Counted from the first letter of the stretch, positions 1 to 13,974 are shown. The stretch: DNA of 64,000 nucleotides from Cladobotryum mycophilum (GCA_036429605.1 CM071590.1:5580001-5644000), one strand, 5' to 3'. Numbers and translations: made by a program. Notes: generated from the letters alone by a model not told the origin.

Positions 1-1016
1 TCCTCGGCTCGGTCAATCTCCAAAGCGTCCATCAAGAGCATCCGGCCACCCCGCCTTGCCTCAGGCGGGAGCACCTCCCAAGAAATATCTCGACGTTGTC
101 CGGATATCCTCAACATGGGACTGGCGCCACGAATCACAAGCACATGGGCATGTTCCAGTGTAGGCGTGAATAGAACGGCTGGGCATGCCTCTGGGCAATT
201 GCCTACATACAGCTCCTCTTGCGTGGCGGATTGCCCAAACCCAATGTCCTTGTTGGCCGCCACAACCACACCTCCGCCGAGACCTTGGTAACAAAGTTCT
301 TGCTGCTCTGTGCTAAACGTGCCAACATCTAACACTTTGAGTGGCGTAACTGGAATCATCTCCAGGTGCGCGGGCGTGAAGAGTCGAGGCTCATTAAAAG
401 CACATAGGCTAAACTCGACCCCGCCTCCGTGAATGCTACGCGAGTTCTCCGATTCAATATCCGTTTCGCTGAATCGCTCAAAATAAGAAAACAGCGCGGT
501 CAAGTACATCTGCGCCGCCTTTGGATGTCGCTGATCGGAGGCATACCAGATGCTAAAGTCGTAAAAGCTGTCCCGCCAATTGGGTGGCTGTAACGTGCAG
601 AGGAATTGATGAGCGACCAAACATGCGGCTTCATCCACCGACAAGCACAATTTCCCTCCAGGTCGAAGAATGGGGATCGTGCCGGTAGGGAAAAATTCAG
701 GCAGTTTTAGGGCAATTCGAACAATGCTGGGCCACAGACGAGAAAAGAAGACGTCACGATTCTGCTCAACCACGGCAATCAACGAGCCATAATCACCAGC
801 ATGTCCCGAATCCCCTTGTACAATATTGGATATTGTGTCAAGAACATCTAGAAGCTGCGAAGATTCTGTGACTTTCTGCTTAAGAATTTCCTGGAGCAGT
901 GGCCAGAACTCCACAAGACCATCCTCTCCCTCTTGGTCTTCAAGGATGCTAAAACGGTCGAGACATCGCTGGGTTGGTGAATTGGGTAAAACAGAGCTAG
1001 ACCATGCCGTTGTCAT
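1..1016 (-). CDS. Poly(ADP-ribose) glycohydrolase (PARG-like), 3' end outside window
   Basis: Single open frame of 338 codons from the ATG at 1016 to the window edge, missed by M-to-stop ORF calling because no stop lies inside the window. Residues about 245-300 carry the PARG signature: ANKDIGFG (254-261) followed by the catalytic glutamate pair in TQEEL (265-269), then CPEACP and VLFTPTL, and VLVIRGA. PARG removes poly(ADP-ribose) chains from proteins in the nucleus and cytoplasm. The animal signature normally has a GGG loop before QEE; here the equivalent is GFG, which I believe is a fungal variant, but that is from memory. An upstream part (about 90-200) fits the PARG helical N-terminal region. 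Nearest neighbour on the same strand starts 670 bp away. An alternative would be a catalytically altered PARG paralogue. Confidence 0.75.
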   Translation of the reverse strand, partial: MTTAWSSSVLPNSPTQRCLDRFSILEDQEGEDGLVEFWPLLQEILKQKVTESSQLLDVLDTISNIVQGDSGHAGDYGSLIAVVEQNRDVFFSRLWPSIVRIALKLPEFFPTGTIPILRPGGKLCLSVDEAACLVAHQFLCTLQPPNWRDSFYDFSIWYASDQRHPKAAQMYLTALFSYFERFSETDIESENSRSIHGGGVEFSLCAFNEPRLFTPAHLEMIPVTPLKVLDVGTFSTEQQELCYQGLGGGVVVAANKDIGFGQSATQEELYVGNCPEACPAVLFTPTLEHAHVLVIRGASPMLRISGQRRDISWEVLPPEARRGGRMLLMDALEIDRAE

Positions 1017-1687
1017 CTCTGCTAATCAACCTAAACGTCGATAATTTTTGTTTTTTTAAAACTCACTTCTAAAAATATATATAAATGATAAGAATAAAAG
1101 TCAAGAAAGATATTCAATTGCTTGATTAGGCGTGAGCCATCGTCTTGTCTATGAGGAATGAGTCACCCGGTGATTTGGGCGCCGTCCATTTGCTGAGGCG
1201 GGGTATCGTGATTCAGCCAACGGCGATGTAAATGACAAAGGATTTGCTCGACAGCTGTGAGAACTGATACCATCGATGAGCCGAAGGTGGGTCCGGTTGG
1301 GAACGCACGAAGCCGCTGTCTCCAGGGATCAAACTCAAAGCTTGAGTCCCGTCCTGGGGCAAGCTGGCAAAGGATAGCGTCATGTCGTGTATTTTCACGG
1401 CGCGGTGGCTTGCGCGGTAGATGTGCATCACCTCACCTGGAAATGCGTAACCTCGCTCCCCGCTGTGCAGTTCCAGCTCAGATCACCCGTCTGTTGACAA
1501 GAAACGTGCATGGGAGTGCAAACATTCGACCTCCGCTACCAGCTCTTTGAAGCAATGAACATTGTCAAGTTCAAGCAAAAAAAAAAAAAAAACGGCCACG
1601 TGAGCGCAGGAGGGAGTGAGATACAACACACCAACTCCAGTCGTTGCCGGCGCTGGTGTTCAGGATTGAGTAGCCATTCGACGTCAA
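1017..1687. other. Intergenic, PARG promoter side
   Basis: 671 bp between the PARG start and the stop of the zinc-cluster gene, both on the minus strand. Contains an AT-rich stretch (about 1040-1100) and an A-run near 1578-1592. No further gene seen; the ORFs here are short and family-less. Confidence 0.6.
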
Positions 1688-3409
1688 TCACACAATCAAA
1701 AAGTTCAGGTCGGGATCCTTCAAGATCTGAACCCAACTCGTAGACTCCATCTGCTCCTCCGCCAAGCTCCACAGGATTGGCAAAGTATCCATGGCGGTAT
1801 AGATAAACCCCCACGGACAATGAGAGACGAGCCTCCTTAACCTGTCCATGATCCACGCTCGTCTCTCAGCGGAGACGGTCTCTGCGCCAGCGATGAACGT
1901 CGGCCACGAGGTCGCCTTGAAGTTGGGGTCATGATCCGGGATGCTCGACAGGTGGTAATAAATCTCTTCGATGAGTGTGTCGGTTAGCTCCCTCCCGCAT
2001 TTCTTGCCAACGGCGGGGATCGCTTGTAAGATGTACAGGCAGGCGGCTGCTCGATGCGCCGACCCTGCATGGCCACGGGATTCCACACAAACACCCTGCA
2101 GTGACGAGATGCTCCGGATATCAGCTGCCCAAGTTTCTACGTCAAAGGCTTGTGCACGGTGAAGCAAGGCGATAGCGGCGGCCGCAACTTCATCCTCGGT
2201 GCCATTGTCAATATTGACGCTCGAGAGCTCAGAAGCAGTATGCAGGATCTCCAGAATGTCTGGCGGGCAGCAAAAGTAACTGTTTGCCGCCGTCTTGGCA
2301 AGGACGAACGGTATCTGAGAGGACTCAAACTTGATCGCTTCCTGATCGGGCGGCATGAACGCCGTGGCCAGAATAAAGTAGCTTGGAGTGGGAGTCAGCG
2401 CTGTGTTTTACACAGGTAGATGAAATGTACTCACATGAAGCAATCCGATAGCAGATAGTCGCGTAGAGAGCTGTCCCATGCCTTTGTATGCTGGATCAAC
2501 GACAGAATCCTGCCTGCGCCTTCCAGATGGGCTCTCCAACCATGCTTGCCAGACTCGATGAGCTCTACATTGACAAAGAAGAGGGCCGCGGCAAGAACAG
2601 CGTCGCCGCCGGCAGATTCAACGTCTTGCAAAGCAGAAGACATCAAGCGCAGCGCCTTGTGCTTTGCGACCAGGGCGTCGTTGAGGGCTGCTTTGGACGC
2701 AACCTCTCGGCTAGAGACCGGCAGCGCGAACCCATCTGCTTGAGCGGGCGTCGATCTAAACAAAACAGACATGTGAGCCGCCGAAGCAGCGACGATGATG
2801 TGCTGCAGCAAGGGGTGATCTCTGGTCAACGGAAGCAAACTACGAAACGGGTTGCAGTCCGGCACATCATGGGAGACGAGATCTTTGCAGAGCCGATCGC
2901 TGACTACAATGGGGCGTCAGTTTTGAGTGCCGCCTTCAGTGATTGGCCAAAGGTCCACACCTACAGTAATTTAGGTAGTATCGATATGACGGGTTAAGGT
3001 CTTGAAATATCGGGTCAACCAATATCCACGGTGCGGTCACCTCGACGTCGGCAGACCTGGCACGGGGGATGATGAGCTGCATGTCACGCCCGTCGTCCCG
3101 GGCATCCGTTGGGGAGCCGGCGTCCAGCAGGTTCCGGGCCGCATACTCTGGCGATAGGCTCCTTGCGGCACGCAGATGCAATGGCGCCTGTTGTGAAGAA
3201 TTCTTGGCATCCAATGGTGCGCTCGAGGTGCGGCCAGCGAGCTTCCCACGGCTGGCTATAGCTCCCGTCCATCTGAAAAGTTTGCCATACCCCAGGCACT
3301 CCTTTCCAGCGGCGGCACATTTGTTGCACTGTGGGTACGACCTATCACAGCGTAGCCTCTGGCGCCTACAGTTGTGGCAAGGCTTGGTTGGGGCCTGGGA
3401 GGTATCCAT
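1688..3409 (-). CDS. Zn2Cys6 transcription factor, acr-2-like
   Basis: Three exons: 3409-2965, 2903-2435, 2381-1688; introns 2904-2964 (GTAGGT...TAG) and 2382-2434 (GTGAGT...AAG). The joined frame is 536 codons (535 aa) with no internal stop. The N-terminus has a canonical zinc cluster, C11-X2-C14-X6-C21-X6-C28-X2-C31-X6-C38 (CHNCRRQRLRC...CNKCAAAGKEC), followed by ECLGYGKLFRWTGAIASRGK, which closely resembles my recollection of acriflavine-sensitivity regulator acr-2. The rest (about 140-535) is a fungal-specific transcription factor region with HPLLQHIIVAASAAHMS and YLLSDCIYFILATAF. Family role: nuclear DNA-binding regulator, often linked to drug or stress response. Upstream in-frame codons exist before MDTSQAP, but the zinc cluster sits at residue 11 from this start, which is typical. 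Target genes cannot be inferred. Confidence 0.85.
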
Positions 3410-3953
3410 GTCCAGGCTGGGGAACTTGAGGGGACTGATACAGTGTTTCGAAGAAGGAAAAAAAAACAAAAAAAAAATTATACTGTAGGCCTTACTTCTG
3501 CAGCAGAATCCTGCAATGCCTCGGTCTCTGGGATGCTCGGTAAAGGAAGGGGGAGGGGCCTTGCGATGCATGACAGGGCCAAACCAAATGTTCGAGACAG
3601 AGAAAAGAAAAGAGGAAAAAAGGTGATAATTCTTGTTTTGTTGGTTTAACCCAGGTGACAGACAATGTGACGTGCCGACCAACTGCGTGGGAGACCGTGG
3701 GAGACCGTCGTTGAACTGAACTTGACAATGGAAGGCAAAAGGCTAAGCCAAATGAGGCAGCCAAGACGCAATATTTTGTGCGATAAGCCCAATGACATGA
3801 AGCCATGGGTCTCATCTCTGACCCCGAAACCGTCGTCCATCATCACTTTCATACCCTCGATTTGCCTCTTTGGTCCAACTCCGGATAGGAATTCAGAAAG
3901 ACACATAACTCATATTTATCCCGCTTCAAAGCCGAGTCTTCTAATGGACGGAG

Positions 3954-4013
3954 TTTTTTTCTTTCTTTCTTTTTTCTCCTTCCTTTCCTTTTTCTTTCTC
4001 CTTTCTCTTCTTT
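3954..4013. repeat. Polypyrimidine (CT-rich) tract
   Basis: About 60 bp made almost wholly of T and C on the plus strand. It lies about 550 bp upstream of the divergent-side start of the acr-2-like gene. Such tracts are common in fungal promoters and 5' leaders; no specific function is claimed. Confidence 0.7.
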
Positions 4014-7000
4014 TAGCCATCTGGATGCGCTTTAATAAAGTTCTCAAAGAGCAACATCTTTATACTCCAGTCCTTGAAGCACACCCTAAACCTCGGCAGG
4101 TTTTAAGAAGCATCACAGATTGGTCAATCGTCCATACATACTTGCACCCATAAACCTCCACCGAGTCCACTCAATATGTGGCCATGGGAGTCTGCGACCC
4201 ATTATTCTCTTGCAAAATCCAGTTGCTTTCCAATTCACCCAACTGGATTGGACAAAATACCCTCAGCAATGCAACCTTGTTTCAAAGTAGCTGTTCAAAA
4301 AAATTGTTTAGAAGTGCTAACGAACATGTCTCTGAGCACAATACCTGGGTAGCAAAAGCCTAAACAAATTCATCATCACTCAAAAGTTCGATGCGTCTCC
4401 TCCCATGGCATCTCGGTATACTAGCCAAATCAGGCTGGCTTTGAGCTGGTTTCGGATACTCGCTAATACAATAGGATGGATGAATGCTTACTTGCCCATG
4501 CATCACCTCCGGCATTCCATCTTGCCCATGCAGCAAATCACAAAGACGATATTGAGAGCTGTGTTTCTCTTACTCTGCCGCCGGTCAAGTCTTCTACTTG
4601 TATGCTTTCCAAACGACACACCCTCAAGAATGCAAAGAGAGGAAAAAAGGCATGGCGCCAGCGGCAATTATCCACCAACAGAGTTCTTCTTTCTTGAGCA
4701 CATGTTCTCGGACCTCGCCTCATCTTATACGCCCCTCTTGGACCCATTAAAGAGCAGGAAACCTATTTCGCGGGATGAAATTGTTCGAAACGACAAGTCT
4801 TGTCCCGTGGATGTGGATCGAATTACCCACATCTTCTAGGTAATCCGTGTTTCTTTACACATCTCTTCTCAGTCAGAGCCGGAGACCGGGGAAATGTTTA
4901 AAAAAAAAGATTTCCCCAATGGCACTTCAGTAGAATATACCGAATGCCTCAAACAGAAAAAAGAATTCGGGTAATATCCTTGGGCTGGTCTGATATTACC
5001 GAGTGCCGGCCACAGGGCCTCGACTCTTCAGGCATGGGATGGTGTAAGACGGACAGTGGCAGGAAAGCCAAAACAGCTCTTGCGGCACGGGATAAGCTTC
5101 AGATTGACCCCGGCAGCGCATCAACAAAATCGAGACCTTCCCCAAAAGCGCATCCTGCAGCGCGCTGGTTTCGCAATTCGACGCTTTCTGGCCTATGGAT
5201 ACCAGTTCTTTCCAACCCTTGAAACGCTACGTTTACGACACGTTTCTCCGGCCAGTGTCTCCATCGTCTAGGAAGCCGTGGAAGCCATACTCAAGCAATG
5301 CATGATTGGCCTAGAGATGCTTTGAGACCGGACGGCAGATATTCTTGTCTGTAGCTTCCCCTAGAACAAACCTCCAGCATCGAGTAGAAGCATGGCTTGG
5401 GAGAATGGACCGCGCCAACCATACACTACCGCGGTGCAGCACCCTGGCCAAAGGATGGGGGGGCTTATATCTCATTCATGCTTATTGGGTGGAAACTTGC
5501 GTGCTGCACGTCCCAGGGCGCAAGTGCGCTCCCAAGTAAATGAATACACCATTCTTGGCCCTGGATGGCATCAATGCCGCATCATATAATTTGCTGACGT
5601 GGATAACAGGCTTCACGACAAAACGACATGGCCGTCACGGCTGGTTCGTTCATTGTCATGGCTGTGGCAGAATCCTGAAGGGATGAGGGAACCGCTGGCA
5701 GCGTCGTTCATCCTTGGTTCGTATTTGCTTCTGGAAGCTCGCTCTAGCCTCAGAATGTTTCTTAAATTGCAGCCCGGTACACATGGGTTCAGTCTCAGTT
5801 CCGTCAAATTTGACTTCGACAGATCGTCCATCGAACCGCCAAACCATGTGGAAGTGTCTCCCCCTCCCCTGACAGCCCGGCTTTCAATTCCAAGGCATGC
5901 CCCCTCGTCAAAACGGAACAAGTCCGAACCACCCCTGCCTCATTGCACGTAATTGCTTCCTTTTTTCCCTCATGGATAAATTATTCGCGAAAAGAAAGGT
6001 AGTGGTAGTAATCAAAGATTTGTTTGATCTTTGGCAAGGATCACCAACCAAGGCCGTAAGAGTAAGCTTCTAGAGCAAGAAGAACTTTCCTAGAACTGCG
6101 CCTCGGCGTTCTGAGCCATTTCGCTAACGTTTGCGACGGCGTCATTCGTTTCGCCACAATCACAACTCAATTCCGCTTACCACTGACCCTTGGGCGAGGG
6201 CTTGACACCTTGGCCAAGCACAGACGACTTGCAGAAGGAGAAGAAGGAAAAAAAAACCGATAATCGTTCAGCTGGCGCTTGTGTTTTGTTCAGATGGCAG
6301 CTCCATGTGACTTCTCATATTCATCCACTGGCGGCGCTGGTCCCGGGCCGGAATCCGGTCTCTCACTCATTCAGAGCAGAGGCGTTGTTTGTACTTGACG
6401 CCTGTGTTCTTTCCCAACTGTTGCATTCAGACTTGGTTATGGTACAACACCCAATACCATTACAGTGTGGTACTTCATGTGACCTTTGCGCAGCGTTTCG
6501 CACGCATCTAGTCATTATCAGTAAAGAGAAGAGCCTGGCCGCAGACGTAGAAGGGTCTAGGGGAATTGTACAGAGGCAGGGAAGGGTATCATTCCTCGGG
6601 GCATAACCTGTTTCCGCAATGGCCGCCAGATCGCAGAAGCCCAAAGAGCCTGCCGCTTCTACCTCATCAACGAGGATGGATGACAACCACAGGCATTGTC
6701 AGCCGCTTCCACCCTCCACACCGATGTGCCACAAGACGTTTAATTGGACAGGAACCCCTGCATCCATGCCTGTTTAGCTTCTACTCGTGATTTGCTCTCC
6801 CGAATTGTTGCAGGTGGGCACTTTGAGCAGATCTTTTGTAACCAATTATGATAACCCTGTACAAGAAGAACCATCTTATTTGTCAGAGATGTAGGACGTT
6901 CACACCCACAAACGGCGACGGGCCGTTTACAACTGTACCTGCCCTCTTTCTGCAGAATCACGAAGCCAGTCAATTATTAATCAGCTGCGAAACTGTAGGA

Positions 7001-9300
7001 TGATCAACAAGGCTACGTGTGGCCCGGGTCTCATCAACGGCAAACCAGGGCCATCGCATGATGCATACCTGTGTGTCGAAGATGCAAGCCCACAGTGTGA
7101 CTTATCATTCTCTCAGGTTATTGTCAGCCAATGGGCAGCAAAACAGCTCTGTGCCGCCACACTCAAGTTGCGCAAAAACAGGATTAAGACATTCGCTCCG
7201 CATCAGATCGACCAACGTGGAGGCCACCACGTATAGAGAGACAAAGTAACCGTTCGTGGGCCAGTGAATCAGTGGTGACTCTTTACCAGGCGCGACAACG
7301 GCGGATTCTTCTGCCACCCATCTTAGGACAGACTTCAGAGAAAGGTTGTGCCAGAATGCTTAGCAGTCTCTGAGCGAGCATCATCGATTGATACCTCCAG
7401 TCAAACATATTTCTAACTTGATCCTTCCGGTAACTCAATCTCTGAGGAGTGGGGCTATCAAAGAATTGGAGTAAGATCATCGGGAGTGTGTGGGAAAGTG
7501 TAATCGGAATAGATCGTCAAATTGGTCTATGCAAGGGTGCTGGGTCTCGTCGAGATCTTCTTGTCATCAACGTCATTTAATAATGTCGCTCGATGCGTAA
7601 GTGCAATGAATCCTAGGCTCTCAGGATACAATTGTGCTATGAATTAAGCCCGAAGCAGTCCCATGAAGCAATTCAAAACTGGTAACGACGTTTCTCGACA
7701 GAACCAGAAGCTTGTCGTATGACAAATTAGATGCCGCTGCAAATGAGAGTCCGGATATTAGACTAACTGGCAAATGAAAACATGTGACGCGCATTATCAG
7801 GCCTGATTTCGAGAAATCTGAATAGTGATGTGCCAGCGTTGCAATAACAACGGGGCACCAGGGTAGGTGGAGCAGGTTCAACAACTGCTCATGTCTCCAA
7901 CCCAAACTAGTCTCTAAATGTTGCTTTAAAGGAGTTCCTAGCAAAGTATGAGCTTCATACCACCGTGCCAGCCCCAGCTTAGCCTGTATAGTGGTACTCG
8001 AGGTGACAGGACGTAATCAACATGTGCGCGGTAAATTTGGTTGTTGGATCAGCTCAGCTCTCTACCTGTAAGAACACCTTGCTCTGGAAGCCAGAATCAA
8101 CCTTGGCGTCTAATTCCACAAGACATAGGGTCGATCCTACCGCAATTTGGTGGCAGATATTGGGTATCCACAACCAGGTTGAATGGCTGGCGTAATGGTC
8201 TATAAGTCATCACATATGTCCACATGTCGCTCTCTACAGAGGCAGAGGGAGGGGTTATGAACCAATGATTTGTTACAGGGTGGTAGAGCATATGCCTGTA
8301 ACTTCCAAAAGTTCCCGCATATTGCCCAATATTGTGCCGTGTGTTGGACTCTGTAAGATAATCCTTGAGGTTTGAACCTGGAGAACCCCTTATCAGGTCT
8401 GCACTGGGGGAAGCGTATTGGAGGATGCAACTGGATGCAACTGGTTGCAATGAAGAACCTAAGATCGCCGTACGTGTCGTCATTCAGTTGAATGACTGAT
8501 GAGGCAGATGCTGCTTATTCCCACCACAGCTGCCTAATATAGGGATTGAATATCTGCTTCATATAGATGCTCCACCGACCCGCACATTTCTCGGTATCCG
8601 GAGAAGAATGCCTGAAATGGATAGGAATAGCGATGACAAGGCAAAGGCGTCAACAAATGCGATATATACCGCTATTGTGTGGGGATTCCACGCTGTATAG
8701 CAGATAGTAACCTAGAAGCAACAACGAAACGAAGCTATAGCGATACTCATGATTGCAAAGGAAGAAGAGGAGTTGCTGTGCTTGGAGGGCTGATGCGCAC
8801 AAATTGGCTTGGCCGTCGCAGGCAGAATAAGGGAGAAACTAATGGACGCCATGCGTTAAGATGCGGATACTCCGTACTCGGTATCAATCTTGGCAATACA
8901 ATCGAAGCTCGAGAGCCACGAGGCCAAAGCTGCTAGCAATTTAGCATCATACGGCGGCTTGGTCAGGCTGGAGGACTTGCAGATTTGGCTTGCGTATCAC
9001 GGCGCCCAAGCTGGCTTTGGGAGCTCCACTCGTCGCGTGGATCAGCAGGGGAGACCCCGGTTGATCGTCGTTTCGGCGGGGATCGCGTTGGCGAACCGAA
9101 CTTGGTGCGGCCGAAAGGGCTGCGCTTTGTCGTCTTTCCACGTTGTTTCTTTTTCGGTACGTTCCCGCGGAAGCGATGGAACATTGCGGAGTCAGCCTTC
9201 TTTAGGACGAAATTGAAACGTGCGTTTTCAATCAGCCACAATTGCGCAGCTTGACCTGGCGATACGAAAGTCGGGGGAGAAATTTCTTCTTTTTTCGGGG

Positions 9301-9303
<3 letters not shown>

Positions 9304-9334
<31 letters not shown>

Positions 9335-9335
9335 G
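9304..9335. repeat. (GAT)n microsatellite
   Basis: About ten uninterrupted GAT/ATG units in the gene-poor region upstream of the C2H2 regulator. Confidence 0.95.
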
Positions 9336-9800
9336 GAAAATCTCTTCTTTCCTTCCTTCTACCCTGGGCGAAACGGCTTAGTGATTGTCAGGTGGACCAC
9401 AGGGCTGTTCTGACACCTAACCCACAAATTTTGAGCGGCGGGTTGTGTCTGTGTGTAATAGATACATCGACCTACCATCAAAGCACAGGCAAGGTGTGAT
9501 TGTGCTACTTGATTTCAGGTACTTAAAATAACACTAACAAGCTTATAATTTTGAACAGAAAGGATTTGCATGTGGATATTGAATCAAGGGTTATATTTGA
9601 GAGTAAAATTAAATACGTAATTAATTAATAAATTTAATATGCACAGAAACAATGAAGTCGAGATGATATGGAAAAATGCAACATACTTGTACCAGCCAGA
9701 CTAACAGCCCCCGTTTTCTAGTGGAGGTGCTCCCTGTAATATCCCCCCTCCTCCTTCAGCGCCTTCATACGGGCGGAATCGCGTTGGCCCACCAAAAAGG

Positions 9801-9808
<8 letters not shown>

Positions 9809-9840
<32 letters not shown>
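9809..9840. repeat. (GA)n microsatellite
   Basis: About 16 uninterrupted GA units in a purine-rich stretch. Confidence 0.95.
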
Positions 9841-9844
<4 letters not shown>

Positions 9845-10219
9845 AGTTCTGGAAGGAATGGGTGGTTTGAAGGCAAGGAAGGCAAATCCAACGACGCTCA
9901 GGATCCATTCAATCCCATTTCAAATCGACAGAAGGATTCGAATCCCTCATATGGAGGATACTCAAAGCGTGCCTCTGCCATGCTCCTGCGGAAATCTCCA
10001 CACCTGTTTGCCGCACAGGATCATGAAATGTCACCCTCATCTGCACATCTGCAGCAGTGCATATTGGAACATCTTCCGTATGCAGAATGGATCACAGCTG
10101 TGATGAATCCTCTTGGGCACAACGCGACAAGTGACCAGTCCGGCCCAGTCCAGTCCAGTCCACGTCCAGGGAGAAAATTGCTCACCACCACATTTTCTTC
10201 TCAAAAGTCCCTGCGAGCT

Positions 10220-10244
10220 ACACCACCACCACCACCACCACCAC
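10220..10244. repeat. (CAC)n microsatellite
   Basis: Eight CAC/ACC units in non-coding DNA. Confidence 0.95.
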
Positions 10245-13200
10245 TTCGCGCGCTTCTCATAGTGTACTGTAACCGGGAAGGCTCATACATGCTACGTGGG
10301 ATTAATAGGGGGCTAATAGTTAATTAGCCGGTTGCAGCCATTGCGTCGCCGGCGGCGCATTATCGTCTCCGTTATACCCCCAAGTTCCGTCGTGGCGTTC
10401 CCATCACGACTCGTCACGTCACAGCCCAACGCCGTCCTCCATCAACAGTTGGACACACTGGATGGGGCTTGTCTCCTGTCGACGCACCAACAACTGACTT
10501 CATCACACGAGCTATAACTGTCGGCGCTTGCACAACCATGGTTCCACTATCTTTCGGTGAATTGTTGGTCAATTCGGGAGGTACGCTGCACTGGAATGCG
10601 ATGCGATACCTGCAGATGTTCCTCGTCACCTGCTGTGCCCCCTTCTCATTTCAGCGCGCCAATGTTGAAAGTCCAGCCTTGTCAGCCCATTTATCAAGTC
10701 AACTACAGTATACGACCGAACCACTAATGGCAGTTCATCCACTGGAAGGGTCAGTCGTCACATTTGTGCATAATGGTGGGCATGGGTGACGATGGTAGCG
10801 GGAGGATCCTCCTGCACATCGTTGATCAACTCACCCAACCCGTCACGCAAACCCGTACGATTCTGGAAGTATACCCCGGCACTAGCATCCCAGGGGTCCC
10901 ACCAATCGTCATGGAGGTAGATCTTCTGGAATGGTGACCGTATTGTTCGAACTGCCAGCTTGGGTGTTGCCGATCCGTCAATTACTAATTTGAACCGTCG
11001 GCGTCATACGCGTTGTTGTTTGGTTAATCAAATGCAATTACAACCAAACCAGTTACGATGATCACACTGCTACCTTGCCATCCCCCCTACAATGCCATTA
11101 ACTAGCCAACTTGCCAACGTCTTTCACACCAACTTGCGGTTTTGGGGGTACCATCGCAAATCCAGGGAGTCAACATTTTCAGCATCCTTGTTACATCACG
11201 ATCCTCTGCATTGAGCCTAATATATCCTATCGTCATGACTGTGACTATGACGTGCCTGGCAATTCACGCAATATCCTCTTTCTGGGACTAATCTTGTTAC
11301 TTGGTGCTCATTCTTCAGTTGGACCAACAACCTGGCTGCAGATGCAAACGGTGAACCAGGGCTTGTTGTCAGTTATCGAAATATTATGACTATCTCTACC
11401 AACCACGGCGCCTACAATCGCTTCTGGAACTCCCATGGACTTCAACAAGCTAATTGACTAAGAAAAAAAAAAGGTGCTCAGTTTGGAACTCTGGTTGAGG
11501 GAGGGCCGTGCGAGAACTAGGGACAGTCTATCGACGCTGCCGAAACATGCAACGCATTGGCCAGGTTTACAACAGCTAGAATAACCTTCCAGAACATCTC
11601 ATTTCAGCAACTCAGATGTTGCCCCATGCTGCCCCAACATCTCTTGGCATCCACTAACATGGCATCGCCCATAATATTATTGGAATACGGAATGCTATTC
11701 TTGCGTTCCGTGATACTAGGTTGGCGATTCATTTCAGTTGGTCGTTCAACCGTGTTGCCCAAGGTGCTCCATGAGTCGAGTCAGACGTGTTATAAAAAGT
11801 TGTGGCGTATGCAAAGACCAACATAAAATAAAATAAAACTCGGGGACATTTACGGAGTGTTTTCTTCCAGCACTTAAATTTTCGATAGCAAGCCTCCTGT
11901 TTCCCAACATCTCTGGGGCATATGTTGAAAACGCGCGTTGGCTGCATGACAAAAAAAGCTAGCGATTCAGTTGCGCTCGCAAAGTTGTTCCAGGGAACAA
12001 CAGCGCCCTTGGTTCGCGCGATGGGTTGCGGCCTATCCGGGACCAGTTCCCGAACATGATGATTCTCTTGACGTCGTGTCAAAGCAGTTCTTTAGCAGGC
12101 ATTTTAGAATGACGGAAGACAATGCTGAGAGGCATCTATGTAAGGGGCCACCGGAACGCCCGTTACCATGTTCATGCCACACCTCCTCTGCAGTGAGAAA
12201 CCGGGATGAATAAGTGACCAACCGCCCCTGACACACCCGATGCCAGGTCGATCATGACATACACTGGAGTGACTTTTATGCCGGTAAAACAAGGGTCCTA
12301 GAAAGTGGCGCACTCAACGACCAGGCCTAGGTGCGAAAACACAGTACCCAGTCAAATAAAAGGATTTGGATATTCACACGGCGGCTGCTGGGCATGGCAT
12401 GGCGATCATCAATTAGCCAGTGAAATTCTGTGGACGTGGCGTTTGGCGGGCCACGAGGTTGAGCTGCGCGCCGGCGCCGTTCTCTCAGAACCCACATTGT
12501 TGACAGCTTTGCCCAAACCAACTTGGGGAGCCTAGAACAGATGGGTGCAAAAAGTCGAGCGATGGCATCAGCAGAAGTTGGCCGACGCACTACAGGACCG
12601 GGGCTCTCACCGGCAAGCATGTTTTTGCGAGCACTGAATCAGTCAAAAGGCAGCTCAGCGGCCGTCCGGGCCGGGTTCTCGTGGCAGATTACCGTACGCA
12701 GATTTGGTGGCATTGTGCGACGGCAAAGCGGTTACCGTGCGCCATGTTCCATCTTCGAGAGCCAGAAAAAACCCCCAAATATAATGCGGAGAGTGGCCGT
12801 GGACTGCGAGAGGTGATTGCGTATCAAGAGCAGAAGGCGGTGCTAGAGAATGACGCCCTTGTGACGAACTTGGATGCATGAGCAATCACAGCTTCCCTGC
12901 CATTCCACAGAACTCTAGACTGGCATTGCATTTATCCAAATGTATTCGTGCAATCTTTACGAATACTCATGCCAATCTATGCAGTACATGTTGGAACAAT
13001 AAGAGTATACGAGTAAGATCAGCTCGACATTTCAGTCCCGCACGGTACCGTACCGACCCACGACTTGTTGAGTCGTGTGTAGATCGTCCCAAGTTGTGCC
13101 GGGCGGTGCCAGGGGTCTGGCGCGGGGCGGACTCTCGGAGGGCCTCGGCCCCCTTAAAAACACCTGCATTGCAAGGGTTGTCGAGTGTTGCGGGCAAAAC

Positions 13201-13955
13201 GGGACGGCAATGACACCCTGATTAGGAAAAGGGTCATCCAGGATTGGATATTCGCTGTATTATCGGCGAACATCATGTGCACACTGGGTCTCTGCCGATG
13301 ATCATGGCGAAAACTTTGACGGGCTGTGGCAGCGACAGGATCAGCGACAAGTTTAAACTCTGAAAATCTTGGGTTTTCTTCGTTGCCGACATTCTGCAGG
13401 GCCAAAGGAACGCCAAGAACTTGACGGTTCTGCCCGATTCAGGATCGTTGAACCGTGCCAAAGTCCAGAAGCTGAGAAAGAAGGACGCCAGAGACGTTCG
13501 AAAATGGGAGCAGGGATCAGGGATCCTCGGCGCTCAATGCTCACTTCATGCTTCTTCGCGCCGTGCATTTGCCCACAGAGTTCCACACCAACAGCCCCAG
13601 GCCGTTTTGACCACACAAAGATCCATGATGACAATCCTTGAAGGCAATCCAGCCACCACACGCCCACCGTGCCAAACGAGAGGACACCAAATGATCTTTA
13701 TCCGCGGTCCCGGTCAAGGAGCACAGTGCTGATCAAGACGCCCCATCCATACACCTCGTGTCCTCCGTCGAACTACTTCTTGTACTAGTAGCAGGGTCAT
13801 CCCTTTACAACACACCCTATCCACTCGCTGTGAATTCGCATGCACCCATGCATTGCCAAGGTTGAGGGCATGCCTGCGCCGTAAAATCACGAAACCTGGG
13901 ACACATTCCGGGTTTTCTGCGAAACCACCCCCTCTCTGTAACCTAACGACACGTC

Positions 13956-13974
13956 TACACACACACACACACAC
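13956..13974. repeat. (CA)n microsatellite
   Basis: About nine CA units, some 580 bp upstream of the C2H2 gene start, probably in its leader or promoter. Confidence 0.9.

Noticed and set aside
9925..9960. tRNA-like T-loop (ggattcgaatccc)
   Set aside because: No matching A box, acceptor stem or anticodon arm could be built upstream.
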